From assembly GCA_003725745.1 (NCBI GenBank), contig RHDP01000001.1:2447501-2511500 (forward strand): a stretch of 64,000 bases of DNA. The letters run 5' to 3'. Made by a program: the position numbers and the translations under genes. The stretch is from Streptomyces sp. I6. Lineage in GTDB: Bacteria; Actinomycetota; Actinomycetes; Streptomycetales; Streptomycetaceae. Shown here one piece after another: positions 11,631 to 20,759 of this stretch (positions within the stretch are counted from its first letter, which is position 1; the number at the start of each line of letters is the position of its first letter). The notes beneath the pieces were generated by a model, which saw only the letters and a list, made by a program, of their open reading frames with translations, was not told where the DNA came from and ran no database searches.

Positions 11631-12080
11631 GACGTTGGACGGTACCGCACTCTTGAGCGGGCCGCGACGACTCTCCACTACGTCACTCGAGCGTGTCGCG
11701 TTGCCAGGTCCCGCACAGCCACGTTCCGGCCAACTGTACTGACCTGCGTGGCAGCAACGGCCCACGATCCGGGGCCCCTTGCGATCCGGTCACCACTGCA
11801 TACAAATTGCGTCATTCACGGCGAGTTCAGTGATCCGGGAGGGGCCTCGAACAGAGGCAAATCTTGGCTTGAATGTTCAATAGATGACAGCGCGAGAGGG
11901 TCCGGTGGGAGCGGTCCGCGGAGGCGGCCCCCCGGGGCGCCCGGGAGAACGGCGTATGAGGGCATCGAAACGTTCACGCCTGAGGGTGGTGGCCCATCAC
12001 CCGCGAGGGCGATGCGCCAGGACTCGGGAGAGGTCCGGCCCCGATGCGGCCGGGTCCGGGAGAGCTACCCTGCGTCAGTG
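11631..12080. other. Divergent intergenic region, promoters expected but not resolved
   Basis: This 450-bp gap separates the divergent DUF3499 and metallopeptidase-like genes. The stretch 11790-11890 is relatively AT-rich (ACAAATTGCGTCATTCACGG, then TTGGCTTGAATGTTCAATAG) and is the likely promoter zone, but I could not assign -35/-10 pairs with confidence. Confidence 0.35.
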
Positions 12081-12509
12081 ATGGACAGTCCCGTACCGCC
12101 CCGCCCCACCGAGCCCAGGACGCGCCGCCGCGACCGCCATGGCCGGGGGATGCGCGGGCCCGTCGCTCCACCGCAGGTGCCGCTCTCCGTCAGCCGGGCC
12201 GAGTCGTTCCGCGATCTCGTACAGGACTCGGTGGAGCGGCTGGAGCGACGCTGGCCCCAGCTGACCGAGGTGGAGTTCCTGGTGCTGGACGTGCCGGGGT
12301 CGCCGGACGAGAGCGTGCCGCTGGGCAGCTCGGTGCCCGCGGAGAAGGGGAGGCCGGCGACGATCGTGGTCTACCGGCGACCGGTCGAGATCCGCACGAA
12401 GAACCGCGACGAGCGGGCGCTGCTGGTGCACGAGGTGGTCGTGGAGCAGGTCGCGGATCTGCTCGGCCTCTCGCCGGAGTCGGTGGACCCTCGTTACGGC
12501 CAGGACTGA
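12081..12509 (+). CDS. Metallopeptidase-family (zincin-like) protein with altered zinc motif
   Basis: A 142-aa protein starting MDSPVPPRPTEPRTRRRDRH. The core, SFRDLVQDSVERLERRWPQL then EVEFLVLDVP, resembles the small minimal-zincin family of actinobacteria (metallopeptidase family protein). The expected HExxH site reads LLVHEVVVEQVADLLG, so the second histidine is missing. As I recall, Streptomyces orthologs share this form, so it is probably not an error. A protease role is therefore doubtful. ATG 12081 is preferred to GTG 12078. It is divergent from the DUF3499 gene. Confidence 0.75.
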   Translation: MDSPVPPRPTEPRTRRRDRHGRGMRGPVAPPQVPLSVSRAESFRDLVQDSVERLERRWPQLTEVEFLVLDVPGSPDESVPLGSSVPAEKGRPATIVVYRRPVEIRTKNRDERALLVHEVVVEQVADLLGLSPESVDPRYGQD

Positions 12510-12837
12510 ACCGCCGGCCGGGGCGCGCACCCGCCCGGCACGGCCAGGGCCGGCCGGGCGCGCCCGGCGCCCGGGCGAGGTCCGGGGCGGGCACGCTCGT
12601 GACCCGGTGGCGGACAGGCCCGCCCCCGCCGGAGAGGCACGCGAGGGAACCTCCTCGGGGCCAGGCGCCACCCCGGCACCGGCGAGGACCGGCAGGCGAG
12701 GACCCGCCCCGGGTGCACCCCCGGTTCGGCATCCCATGCGCACCCCGCCTGTCCTGGGCGGGACGAAGCAAGGACGGGACAAGGCGAAACAAAGCGGGAC
12801 AAGGCAGGGCAGCCGCCCTCCGTGCCCGGGGCCGGGT
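12510..12837. other. Gap between convergent genes, no gene seen
   Basis: GC-rich DNA with a purine-rich stretch near 12770-12810 (GGGACAAGGCGAAACAAAGC). No coding region is supported; it ends at the hairpin 12838-12859. Confidence 0.5.
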
Positions 12838-12859
12838 GTGCTCGGCAATCGCCGAGCAC
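12838..12859. terminator. Perfect hairpin between convergent genes
   Basis: GTGCTCGGC-AATC-GCCGAGCAC is a perfect 9-bp stem with a 4-nt loop, 10 nt past the stop of the DUF5719 gene and downstream of the metallopeptidase-like gene. It can serve both. Confidence 0.75.
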
Positions 12860-12869
12860 GTGGGCCCGG

Positions 12870-14446
12870 TCAGTCGCCGAGGACGGAGAGGTCCTGCTCC
12901 GCAGCCGGGACCTCGACCAGGCCGCGGTCGTCCGGCAGGGTCTGGACGGTGAACATCTCGATGCCGTCCTCCGGGAGCAGCAGTGTGCGGGCCGCGTGGA
13001 CCGGCCCGCCGGACTGCGGCTCCACGGTCAGCGCGTAGGAGCCCTTCAGTCCGGCCGGGACGGGCGGACTGACCGCCAGCGTCGTGCCGCCCTTGACGGT
13101 GTACGTCTTGACGGCCTGGGTGCCCCCTCGGTGCCGGGCGAGGCCGTCACCTTGACCCGGGCCGTCCCGCCGGGCGCGGTGAGGGAGAGTACCGAGCCCT
13201 CGGCACGGTTGTCGGCAGCGGTGGCACGCTCCGTGACCGGCGCGGTCGCCGGGATGTAGGCGATCTCCTGTGTTTCGCCCTTGCCCCGGGTGACCTGGAG
13301 GGCGGCGACCACCGGTGCCGCGGGGGCGCCCTCGGCCGGGCCCAGGAGGATCGAGCCGGCCTCGCCCCTGGTGACGTCCTTCATGTCGATCGAGGCCGTC
13401 ATGCCGGACTTGACCCGCAGGCTCTCCGCACCGGCGGGGTTGATCGTTCCCGTCGCGCTCGCCAGCCGGACCTTCAGCTCCGCGTCGTCGTCACCGGGTG
13501 CGAACGCCACCAGCCGCACGGAGGTCGCGTCCGCCGGGACGCCCGGCAGCACCAGCGTGCCGGACGGGTCGGCGGACGCCTGCAGCCAGTCGCTGCCGGT
13601 CTCGTCCCCGGCGCCCCGAACCGCCGCACCCACCCGTCCGGTACGCGTGGTGACGTGCACGGTCACCTCCTCGGCGGTGTCGGTCGTCAGGGTGGAGAGC
13701 AGTACGGGGACGCTCCCACCCGCGGGGACCTGGATGCCGTCGCTCAGCGCGGACTTGAGCGCGCCGTCCTTTCCGTAGAGCTCGACGTCGACGAGCGCGC
13801 CGGTCTCGTCGGGGTTGGTCAGGTGGACATAGTCCTGCCGGTCCTTGGCGAGGCTCGCACCCGGGAACCAGAAGTCCGTGTCGGGGGCGGTGCAGCTGAC
13901 GCCGAGGACGCCGCGGCCGTCGCCCGCACTGACCGTGGTGGTCTGCTGGGCGGTCCAGCCGGGCGCGAGAGCGCCGGTGGCGGTGCCGATGAGCGCGGGG
14001 GCAGCGCTGCCGCTCACCTTGGCGCCGACGGGCTTCCCGGGCTGCTCGAGGGTGACGACGGGCTTGGCGGACGGTGACTTCCTCGTGCTCCCGTCCTTCC
14101 CCGCCTCGCCCTCGCCGTCCTTCGCCTCCGCGCCGGAGCCGTCGGCGCCGTCGGCCGGTCTCCGCAACGTCGTGGCCGAGGGGCTGAGTTCGGCTGCCGA
14201 GGCGGTCGACGCCGCGGCGGAGCCGCCGCCGGTTCCGGACTGCGGGGTGATGGACGTGTACACCGTCTCCGCGATGTCCGATGTCGCCGGGGCCGGGCAG
14301 AGCAGGCTGGAGCGCTCCACCGGCAGCCGGGCCGGCGCCGCCGCCTGGGGTGCCGCCCCGCCGTCCGGTGCGGTGAGCGAGGCGTATCCGGTCACGGCGG
14401 CGAGGGACGTCACGGCCGCGAGGAGCGAGAGGGTCGTGCGGTTCAC
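12870..14446 (-). CDS. DUF5719-family exported protein, frameshifted in this sequence
   Basis: The GTG start overlaps the upstream glycosyltransferase stop (GTGA), so the two are translationally coupled. A signal sequence is evident (MNRTTLSLLAAVTSLAAVTG), followed by an acidic, Ser/Thr-rich linker and beta-rich extracellular repeats (DFWFPGASLAKDRQDYVHLT, LLSTLTTDTAEEVTVHV). The frame breaks at the C run 13123-13127; adding one base gives VKTYTVKGGTTLAVSPPVPA and a natural end at 12870 (EQDLSVLGD), 525 aa in all. Pairing with a giant membrane glycosyltransferase is conserved in actinobacteria, which suggests a shared cell-surface glycan job. The biochemical role is unknown. Confidence 0.8.
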
Positions 14447-17400
14447 TGGTTGCTGCTCCCGTCGGGACGCTGCTCGATCTCGTGGCCGTAGGGGTCGTAC
14501 CGGTGGGTCTCGGGTCCGGAGCCCGCGCGAGGGTCGTTCTGCTGCGGCTCGTACGGCTGCGGCTCGTACGGCTGTGAGCCGTATCCCCGCGGTTCGTACT
14601 GCCGCGGGTCGTACGCCTGCCGGTGGTCGTACGCCTGCCCGCTGTGCTGCGGGCCGTACTCCGCTCCGTACTGCTGGGGCTCGTACTGCCCGGTCCCCCT
14701 CTCACGAGCCTCGTACGGTTCGGCCTGCTCGGCCTCGTACTGCCCGGTCCCGTACTGTCCAGCCGCGTACTGCCCGGTTCCGTAGTCTCCGGTTCCGTAG
14801 TCTCCGGTCCCGTACTCCCCGGTTGCGTACTGCTGTCCCTGGCCCTGCGGGGTGCTCGGGTACGTGTACTCCTGCCGGGCGCCCTGGTAGCCGCCCGGGT
14901 GCCGGTCGGAGTACCGGTCGTCGCCGTACGAGCCCTCTCCGGTACCGGCCGCGGCACCCTCGTCCGAGGGGGCCGGCGCGTCCCACTCTGCGCCGTAGCG
15001 CGGCTGGTGGGGCACCGCCGGGGAAGGGCCCGCGGCGCCGGTCCCGGGCTGCGGCCCGGCCGTGGCGTCCGGCCCGGCCTCGGCACCGGCGGACTCCGTC
15101 TGAGCCGCGCGCAGCCTGCGGGCCCGGCGGCCCCCGCCCTCGACGGGCTGGTCCGGGATCACGGGCTCCTCGTCGGGCAGGTCGTCGTCGATCTCGCGGC
15201 GCCGGCCGGGCAGGGCCAGCACGACCAGGACGACGGCGAGCGCGCCCTGTGCCCAGATCCGTGCGGTGTGGGTGGCCGGCGCCGCGTGGGTGAGATCGAG
15301 CCGCCCGCCCTCGGCGGGCAGCTCGAAGCCCTGGGCCCAGCCGTCCACGACGGTGCTCTCCAGCGGGCGGCCGTCGAGCGTGGCCTGCCAACCGTCGTCG
15401 GCGCGGTCCGCGAGGCGCAGTACCCGGCCGCCGGGGCCCTGGGGGATGTCCGTGTGGGCCTCGACCGGTCCGGAGGCCACCGGCAGCGGCTCCGCCGTGC
15501 CGTTGACGATGACCACGCGGGCGATCTGGCTGTCCACACGCCACAGCGCGCTGCCGTCGAGCTGGCTGAGCCGGGAGAGGCCGGGAGTGGCGTCGAGGAC
15601 CCGGCTCATCTGGCGCGGAGCGCCGTCACGGACCAGGACGTACCGGATGGCGAAGCCGCTGAGCTGGCTGGTCTGGTCGGCGCCGGAGCCGGCCACGAGG
15701 CTGGCGACGACCTTGTCGAGACGCGGGTCGCTGCCGGCGGCCTCGCTGAGCTCGGCATCGCCGAGGCGCCCGCCGGAACCCCGGACCAGGGCGTACGACA
15801 CCTTCGCCGCCGACGAGCCGCCGAGGACGAGCGTACGGGGCTGGTCACGGGTGCCACTCTCCTCGGCGACGAAGGCCGGGACCTGCACCGGGTCGCGGCG
15901 CTCCAGCGGGCCCGCGGCACCGCTGATCATCCAGTTGACGGCGGCGAACAGCGGCGCGGCCAGCGCCGCGAGGGCGACGAGGGCGGCCGCCGGCTGGCGC
16001 CAGCCGAAGCTCTGGGCGGCGACGCGCTCGCGGGCACCCTCCGCGCCGAGGACCGCGGCGGCGATCAGGGCGATGCCGTAGACGAGGGTGGCGGGCCCGG
16101 CCCAGCCCGAGCCGTTGGTCAGGGCCGCGAAGACCAGTGCGGTGACGGCGACGGTCCACGCCGTGCGGATCGCGAACCGCCGTTCGCCGCGCAGCAGGGC
16201 GGCGAGGGCGGCGAGCACGACGCCGATGAGCAGCAGCCCGCCGACGGTCTTGGGACCACCGGGGCTGATCCCGAGCAGGTCGAGCGGGGACGCGGCGCCG
16301 GTGCCGAACTCCAGTCCCACCTCTCGCAGCAGACGGGACGGCTCGGTCAGCAGCGACAGCGACCAGGGCGCGAGGACCAGCAGCGGAGTGCCGATCACGG
16401 CGAGGAAGCGCAGCCCGTAGGCGGTGACGTCGGCACGGCGCAGTACGAGCCCGGCGACGCCGAGGACGGCGGCCAGGGGCCAGACGACGGGCGTGAAGGC
16501 CATCGTGAGGGTCAGCAGCAGCGCGTACGCCCAGGTGGCCCGCCAGCTGCCGCGGGCCCCGTCGGCGCGGTCCAGCCCGTGGGCCGCGACGGCGGCTCGG
16601 GCGATCAGCGGGAGGAGGACCGCGAGGACGGCGGTGCCGAGCCGGCCGGTGGCGAGGGCACCGGTGGCCGCGGGCAGGAAGGCGTAGGTCACGCTCGCCC
16701 AGGCCCGCAGCAGCCGGGACTCGATCAGCGGACGGGAGGCGAAGTACGCCGTGACACCCGCGAGCGGCACCGAGCAGACGAGCAGCAGAGTGAGTGCGAA
16801 GCCGGTGGATCCGAGGAAGAGCGCGGAGAGGACGCTCAGGATGGCGAGGTACGGCGGTGCCGTCTGCGTCCCTCCGGTGCCGAGGGGGTGCCAGGCGTCG
16901 GCGTAGCGGCTCCACAGCCCGGACAGCTCGCCCGGCGCGGGCAGCAGGGCGCCGCCCGCGAGCGCGCCTCCGCCGAGGAGACCGCGGCAGGCCACGAGGG
17001 AGACGGCGAGCAGGAGGGCGAAGAGGACGGGCCCCGGCTTGCGTGCGATCTTCTTGAGCCGGGCGAACTGCTCGACCTCCAGGAAGTCGGCCTCGTCGCC
17101 GCCTGGACCGGACTCGACGGCTCCGTGCCGTGAGCCCCCGGAGTCGGAGTCCCGGCCGGCGCCCAGGCTGCCCGCGACCTGTTCGAAGGTGGCTCGGACG
17201 GTGGCGCCGGGCGGCGGGAAGAGCGGTCGCAGCTCGCTCGCGTCGACGTGGGCTGCGCCGCGTCTGCGGCGGGCGGCGAGGATCCGCTCCGGGCGCAGCA
17301 GGGTGCCGAGGAGGCCCATGACCTCGTCGACCGCCTGGCCGGGCACCTTGCCGACGAGATAGGCGAGGGTCCGCATCAAGGTGCCGAGGACGAGACGGAG

Positions 17401-18381
17401 CAGCACGAAGGGGAGCGCCCTGCCGCGCGCGTTGACGAGGAGGGTGTAGACGGCGCCCGCCTTGTCGACGCGGTGCGGGCCGACGACCGAGCGGCCCGCG
17501 CAGTCGATGGTCCGCCGCTCACGGGCGGCGGCCTCGGCGTGCCGCAGGACGGCGCCGGGGGCGACGAAGACGCTGTGGCCCGCGGCGTGGGCGCGCCAGC
17601 AGAAGTCCACGTCGTCTCGCATGAGGGGCAGCCGCCGGTCGAAGCCGCCGAGTTCCTCCCAGACGTCGCGGCGCACGAGCATGCCGGCGGAGGAGACGGA
17701 CAGCACCGGACGGACCTGGTCGTGCTGGCCCTGGTCCTGCTCCCGGCGGTCGAGCCCGGTCCAGCGGCGGCCGCTGTTGGCGATGGACACGCCGGCCTCG
17801 AGGAGCTGCTTGCGGTCGTACCAGCCGCGCAGCTTGGGGCCGATGACCGCGGCGGCCCGTCCGGCGGACAGCTCGGCTTCGGCGACGCGGAGCAGTTCGG
17901 CGAGGGCGTCGGGGGCGGGCGCGCAGTCGTCGTGCAGCAGCCAGAGCCACTGGACCGGTTCGCCGTGGGGCAGTTCCGGCATGTCGTACGCATCGTCGTG
18001 CCAGGTCCTGGTCACCGGGTCCCAGCCGCTGGGCCGCTTCAGATAGGACAGGTCGTCCGCGGTGAGGACCGGGGCGGTGCGGGCGGCCTCGTCGACGGCG
18101 GCGCCGAAGCCGGTGCGGCGGGCGAGGTGGAGGACCCGGTCGGCGCCGAGCGCCTCGGTGACCAGCCGCGCCGAGTCGTCGGCGCTGCCGGTGTCGGCCG
18201 CGATGGCGTTCTGTACGGGGCGCTCCTGACCGAGGAGCCCGGCGAGGGCGTCGGGCAGCCACCGGGCACCGTCGTGGGAGACGAGCACGGCGGTGACGAC
18301 GTGCCGCGGAAACTCGGGCGGGGTGGCGGGAACGAGCCCCGCCGAGGTGGCGGGAGCAAACCCCGCAGGGGTGGCGGACAT
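14443..18381 (-). CDS. Giant membrane glycosyltransferase (GT2 domain plus multi-spanning domain)
   Basis: A 1312-aa protein. Residues about 30-330 are a GT2 nucleotide-sugar transferase fold: HVVTAVLVSHDGARWLPDAL, WLWLLHDDCAPAPDALAEL with the acidic metal site, AAVIGPKLRGWYDRKQLLEA and LMRDDVDFCWRAHAAGHSVF. A second half of about 12 hydrophobic helices follows (ALLLAVSLVACRGLLGGGAL onward), then a surface domain with a last helix near residue 1070, and a disordered tail rich in Tyr/Gln/Gly (repeats of YGTGD/YGTGQ). ATG 18381 with GGAGGG upstream was chosen. It probably assembles or exports a cell-wall polysaccharide; sugar and acceptor are unknown. Confidence 0.88.
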   Translation of the reverse strand: MSATPAGFAPATSAGLVPATPPEFPRHVVTAVLVSHDGARWLPDALAGLLGQERPVQNAIAADTGSADDSARLVTEALGADRVLHLARRTGFGAAVDEAARTAPVLTADDLSYLKRPSGWDPVTRTWHDDAYDMPELPHGEPVQWLWLLHDDCAPAPDALAELLRVAEAELSAGRAAAVIGPKLRGWYDRKQLLEAGVSIANSGRRWTGLDRREQDQGQHDQVRPVLSVSSAGMLVRRDVWEELGGFDRRLPLMRDDVDFCWRAHAAGHSVFVAPGAVLRHAEAAARERRTIDCAGRSVVGPHRVDKAGAVYTLLVNARGRALPFVLLRLVLGTLMRTLAYLVGKVPGQAVDEVMGLLGTLLRPERILAARRRRGAAHVDASELRPLFPPPGATVRATFEQVAGSLGAGRDSDSGGSRHGAVESGPGGDEADFLEVEQFARLKKIARKPGPVLFALLLAVSLVACRGLLGGGALAGGALLPAPGELSGLWSRYADAWHPLGTGGTQTAPPYLAILSVLSALFLGSTGFALTLLLVCSVPLAGVTAYFASRPLIESRLLRAWASVTYAFLPAATGALATGRLGTAVLAVLLPLIARAAVAAHGLDRADGARGSWRATWAYALLLTLTMAFTPVVWPLAAVLGVAGLVLRRADVTAYGLRFLAVIGTPLLVLAPWSLSLLTEPSRLLREVGLEFGTGAASPLDLLGISPGGPKTVGGLLLIGVVLAALAALLRGERRFAIRTAWTVAVTALVFAALTNGSGWAGPATLVYGIALIAAAVLGAEGARERVAAQSFGWRQPAAALVALAALAAPLFAAVNWMISGAAGPLERRDPVQVPAFVAEESGTRDQPRTLVLGGSSAAKVSYALVRGSGGRLGDAELSEAAGSDPRLDKVVASLVAGSGADQTSQLSGFAIRYVLVRDGAPRQMSRVLDATPGLSRLSQLDGSALWRVDSQIARVVIVNGTAEPLPVASGPVEAHTDIPQGPGGRVLRLADRADDGWQATLDGRPLESTVVDGWAQGFELPAEGGRLDLTHAAPATHTARIWAQGALAVVLVVLALPGRRREIDDDLPDEEPVIPDQPVEGGGRRARRLRAAQTESAGAEAGPDATAGPQPGTGAAGPSPAVPHQPRYGAEWDAPAPSDEGAAAGTGEGSYGDDRYSDRHPGGYQGARQEYTYPSTPQGQGQQYATGEYGTGDYGTGDYGTGQYAAGQYGTGQYEAEQAEPYEARERGTGQYEPQQYGAEYGPQHSGQAYDHRQAYDPRQYEPRGYGSQPYEPQPYEPQQNDPRAGSGPETHRYDPYGHEIEQRPDGSSNQ

Positions 18382-19146
<765 letters not shown>

Positions 19147-19180
19147 ACCGCGGCCTTCTTCAGACCGCGGCCTTCTTCAG
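19147..19180. repeat. Exact 17-bp tandem duplication across the whiB stop codon
   Basis: ACCGCGGCCTTCTTCAG occurs at 19147-19163 and again at 19164-19180. The second copy encodes the last whiB codons; the first repeats them past the stop. Confidence 0.9.
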
Positions 19181-19423
19181 CCGGCGGCGCTCACGCTCGG
19201 ACAAGCCGCCCCAGATCCCGAACCGCTCGTCGTTGGCGAGGGCGTACTCGAGGCATTCGGAACGGACTTCGCAGGCGAGGCAGACCTTCTTGGCCTCGCG
19301 GGTCGACCCGCCCTTCTCGGGGAAGAAGGACTCGGGGTCGGTCTGGGCGCACAACGCGCGCTCCTGCCAGCCGAGTTCCTCGTCCGCGTCCTCGACCAGC
19401 AGTTGCTGGAACAGCTCGGTCAT
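19160..19423 (-). CDS. whiB: WhiB, iron-sulfur sporulation regulator
   Basis: An 87-aa WhiB-family transcription factor that, in Streptomyces, works with WhiA to trigger sporulation septation. The sequence is close to what I recall for S. coelicolor WhiB: MTELFQQLLVEDADEELGWQ, then four cluster ligands C25, C48, C51 and C57 (ALCAQTD; KKVCLACEVRSECLEYAL), the GIWGG turn at 69-73 and the basic tail SERERRRLKKAAV. Other Wbl proteins differ more in the N-terminus. Start ATG 19423 has GAGGGG at the right distance. A good promoter lies at 19502-19531. Its 680-bp upstream gap is shared with the divergent cysteine dioxygenase unit. Confidence 0.95.
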   Translation of the reverse strand: MTELFQQLLVEDADEELGWQERALCAQTDPESFFPEKGGSTREAKKVCLACEVRSECLEYALANDERFGIWGGLSERERRRLKKAAV

Positions 19424-19501
19424 GTGCGCCCCTCGTCTGTCTTTGCGTCCCCGTGATCCGGCCGTGAGCCGTACCGATTTCGGCCGAACGACACGAGTGA
19501 A

Positions 19502-19531
19502 ATTACAAGTGTGTGGATCCGGGCCAGTCAA
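19502..19531 (-). promoter_or_regulatory. Likely whiB promoter
   Basis: On the minus strand TTGACT (19531-19526) is 18 nt from TGTAAT (19507-19502), close to the vegetative consensus. The predicted start leaves a leader of about 70 nt. A second, developmental promoter known for whiB was not identified. Confidence 0.6.
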
Positions 19532-19878
19532 GCCGAGATCTGCTATTGAGCCCCGTATTCACTCTGCGGAACCAAGCGTATGCGGAAAGTGTTCAAATCA
19601 CCAAAAACCATGACACTTGCCACTGGCCTGACCGCACCCTCCCTCCCCCGATGCGCGCACCGGCCTTCACCGGCCCTCACGAGGGAGGACGTCCAGCGCT
19701 TCGATCTTGTTGCGATCCAGCCACACAAGCGATCCGGATCACAGTCCGATCACAAGAGCGCGGGCGCGTTTGAGAGCACGTTCGCAGCGCCATGTCTCCG
19801 GCCTCGCCGACGCACAAACCTTTCTCCGACCGGAGTAACCGGATGAGGTGAAACATTGCCGCCAAATCGGTCATTGGG
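19532..19878. other. Shared upstream region of whiB and the cysteine dioxygenase unit
   Basis: No gene is supported. The DNA is less GC-rich than its surroundings (AAGTGTTCAAATCACC, AAACATTGCC) and includes an inverted sequence ATCCGGATCACAGTCCGAT. It is probably regulatory. Confidence 0.35.
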
Positions 19879-19914
19879 TTGACATCTGGGGCCGCGGTCG
19901 TCACCTTGGAGGGC
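19879..19914 (+). promoter_or_regulatory. Candidate promoter for the leader ORF of cysteine dioxygenase
   Basis: TTGACA at 19879-19884 is a perfect -35 match, but the -10 placed 18 nt on (ACCTTG) is poor. With that spacing, transcription would begin near 19910-19915, giving a nearly leaderless short ORF. GGAGGG at 19908-19913 also allows ordinary initiation. Confidence 0.35.
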
Positions 19915-20004
19915 ATGCCAGCCACCACAGCGCCCTCCGCGACCCACGCGATCCGTGGGTTCCGCAGCGCTGTCCAGGCACGCTGTTGCTGTTCCAGCTG
20001 TTGA
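19915..20004 (+). CDS. Short leader ORF ending in a cysteine tract (candidate cysteine attenuator)
   Basis: A 29-codon ORF with ATG 19915 directly behind TTGGAGGGC. Its last codons encode ARCCCSSC before TGA, so four of the final six residues are cysteine (codons TGT TGC TGT, then TGT). Cysteine is rare in this proteome. The ORF sits 99 bp upstream of the cysteine dioxygenase start, and a GC hairpin followed by TT lies between them. Polycysteine leader ORFs that sense cysteine supply by ribosome stalling are described in mycobacteria. By analogy this one would couple cysteine level to expression of the cysteine-degrading enzyme. The mechanism is inferred, not shown. Confidence 0.6.
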   Translation: MPATTAPSATHAIRGFRSAVQARCCCSSC

Positions 20005-20030
20005 TGCCGTAGCGCTCCAGCTCACTCTCC

Positions 20031-20048
20031 CCCGCCCTTCCCGGCGGG
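20031..20048 (+). promoter_or_regulatory. Hairpin between leader ORF and cysteine dioxygenase
   Basis: CCCGCC (20031-20036) pairs with GGCGGG (20043-20048) across a 6-nt loop and is followed by TT. It starts 26 nt after the leader ORF stop and could serve as an attenuator stem. Confidence 0.4.
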
Positions 20049-20103
20049 TTCCGCGACACCCCAGCACTGACCTTCCGTTTCTGCCGAGGAACCACCGCAC
20101 TCC

Positions 20104-20607
20104 ATGAACAGCGACAGCGACCTTCAGATCGCCGGCGACATCCTCGAAGTCCCGCACCTCCTCCAGCCCGCCAGGGAGCACCCCTCGACGGTGGCCGAGT
20201 TCGCCGGACTCGCCCGATCCATCGCCGCGGACCGCGCCCAGTGGGCTCCGCTCGTCCGGTACGACGCCACGACGCGCTGGTACCACCGGCTCCGCACCGG
20301 CCCCGGCTACGAGGTCTGGTTGCTGTCCTGGGTACCTGGACAGGGCAGCGGGCGGCACGACCACGGCCCGTCCTCCGGTGTACTGACGGTTCTGGACGGC
20401 GAGTTGACGGAACGCACCGCCCGGGGCGACCGCACCCTGACCGCCGGAGCACAGCGGGTCTTCGCACCCGGATACGTGCACGAGGTGGTCAACGACTCAC
20501 TCGAGCCGGTCGTGAGCCTGCATGTCTACTTCCCGGGCCTGACGGAGATGCCGATGCACACGGCCCACTGCTCACCGGCCGCCCGGCAGGACGCCGTCGC
20601 CGTCTGA
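20104..20607 (+). CDS. Cysteine dioxygenase family protein
   Basis: A 167-aa cupin that in this family oxidises cysteine to cysteine sulfinate with non-heme iron and oxygen. Iron ligands are visible in the first cupin motif GRHDHGPSSGVLTVLDGEL (His, His) and the second FAPGYVHEVVNDS (His). The N-terminus is MNSDSDLQIAGDILEVPHLL. Related thiol dioxygenases use other thiols, so cysteine as substrate is likely but not proven; the polycysteine leader ORF upstream supports it. A weak GAGGAA precedes the ATG. The next gene is fbiA, 152 bp on, and need not be cotranscribed. Confidence 0.85.
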   Translation: MNSDSDLQIAGDILEVPHLLQPAREHPSTVAEFAGLARSIAADRAQWAPLVRYDATTRWYHRLRTGPGYEVWLLSWVPGQGSGRHDHGPSSGVLTVLDGELTERTARGDRTLTAGAQRVFAPGYVHEVVNDSLEPVVSLHVYFPGLTEMPMHTAHCSPAARQDAVAV

Positions 20608-20759
20608 GGGAGCCCGCGGGCACCGTCGGACGGGCCCGTCCCCGTCACCACGCCGGGTCGCCCGTACCCCCGACCCGCCACCAGCGGACCGTCACCCGCG
20701 GACCGTCACCCGCGGACCGCGCCATCATCGGGGACTCCGGCGCCTGACACACTCTGAGC
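20608..20759 (+). other. Short gap with 13-bp repeats before fbiA
   Basis: GCGGACCGTCACCC occurs twice and a third partial copy follows at about 20688-20722. No clear ribosome-binding site precedes the fbiA start. Confidence 0.4.

Noticed and set aside
19677-19928. 83-codon minus-strand ORF upstream of whiB
   Set aside because: It overlaps the likely promoter and leader of the cysteine dioxygenase unit and has no recognisable product.
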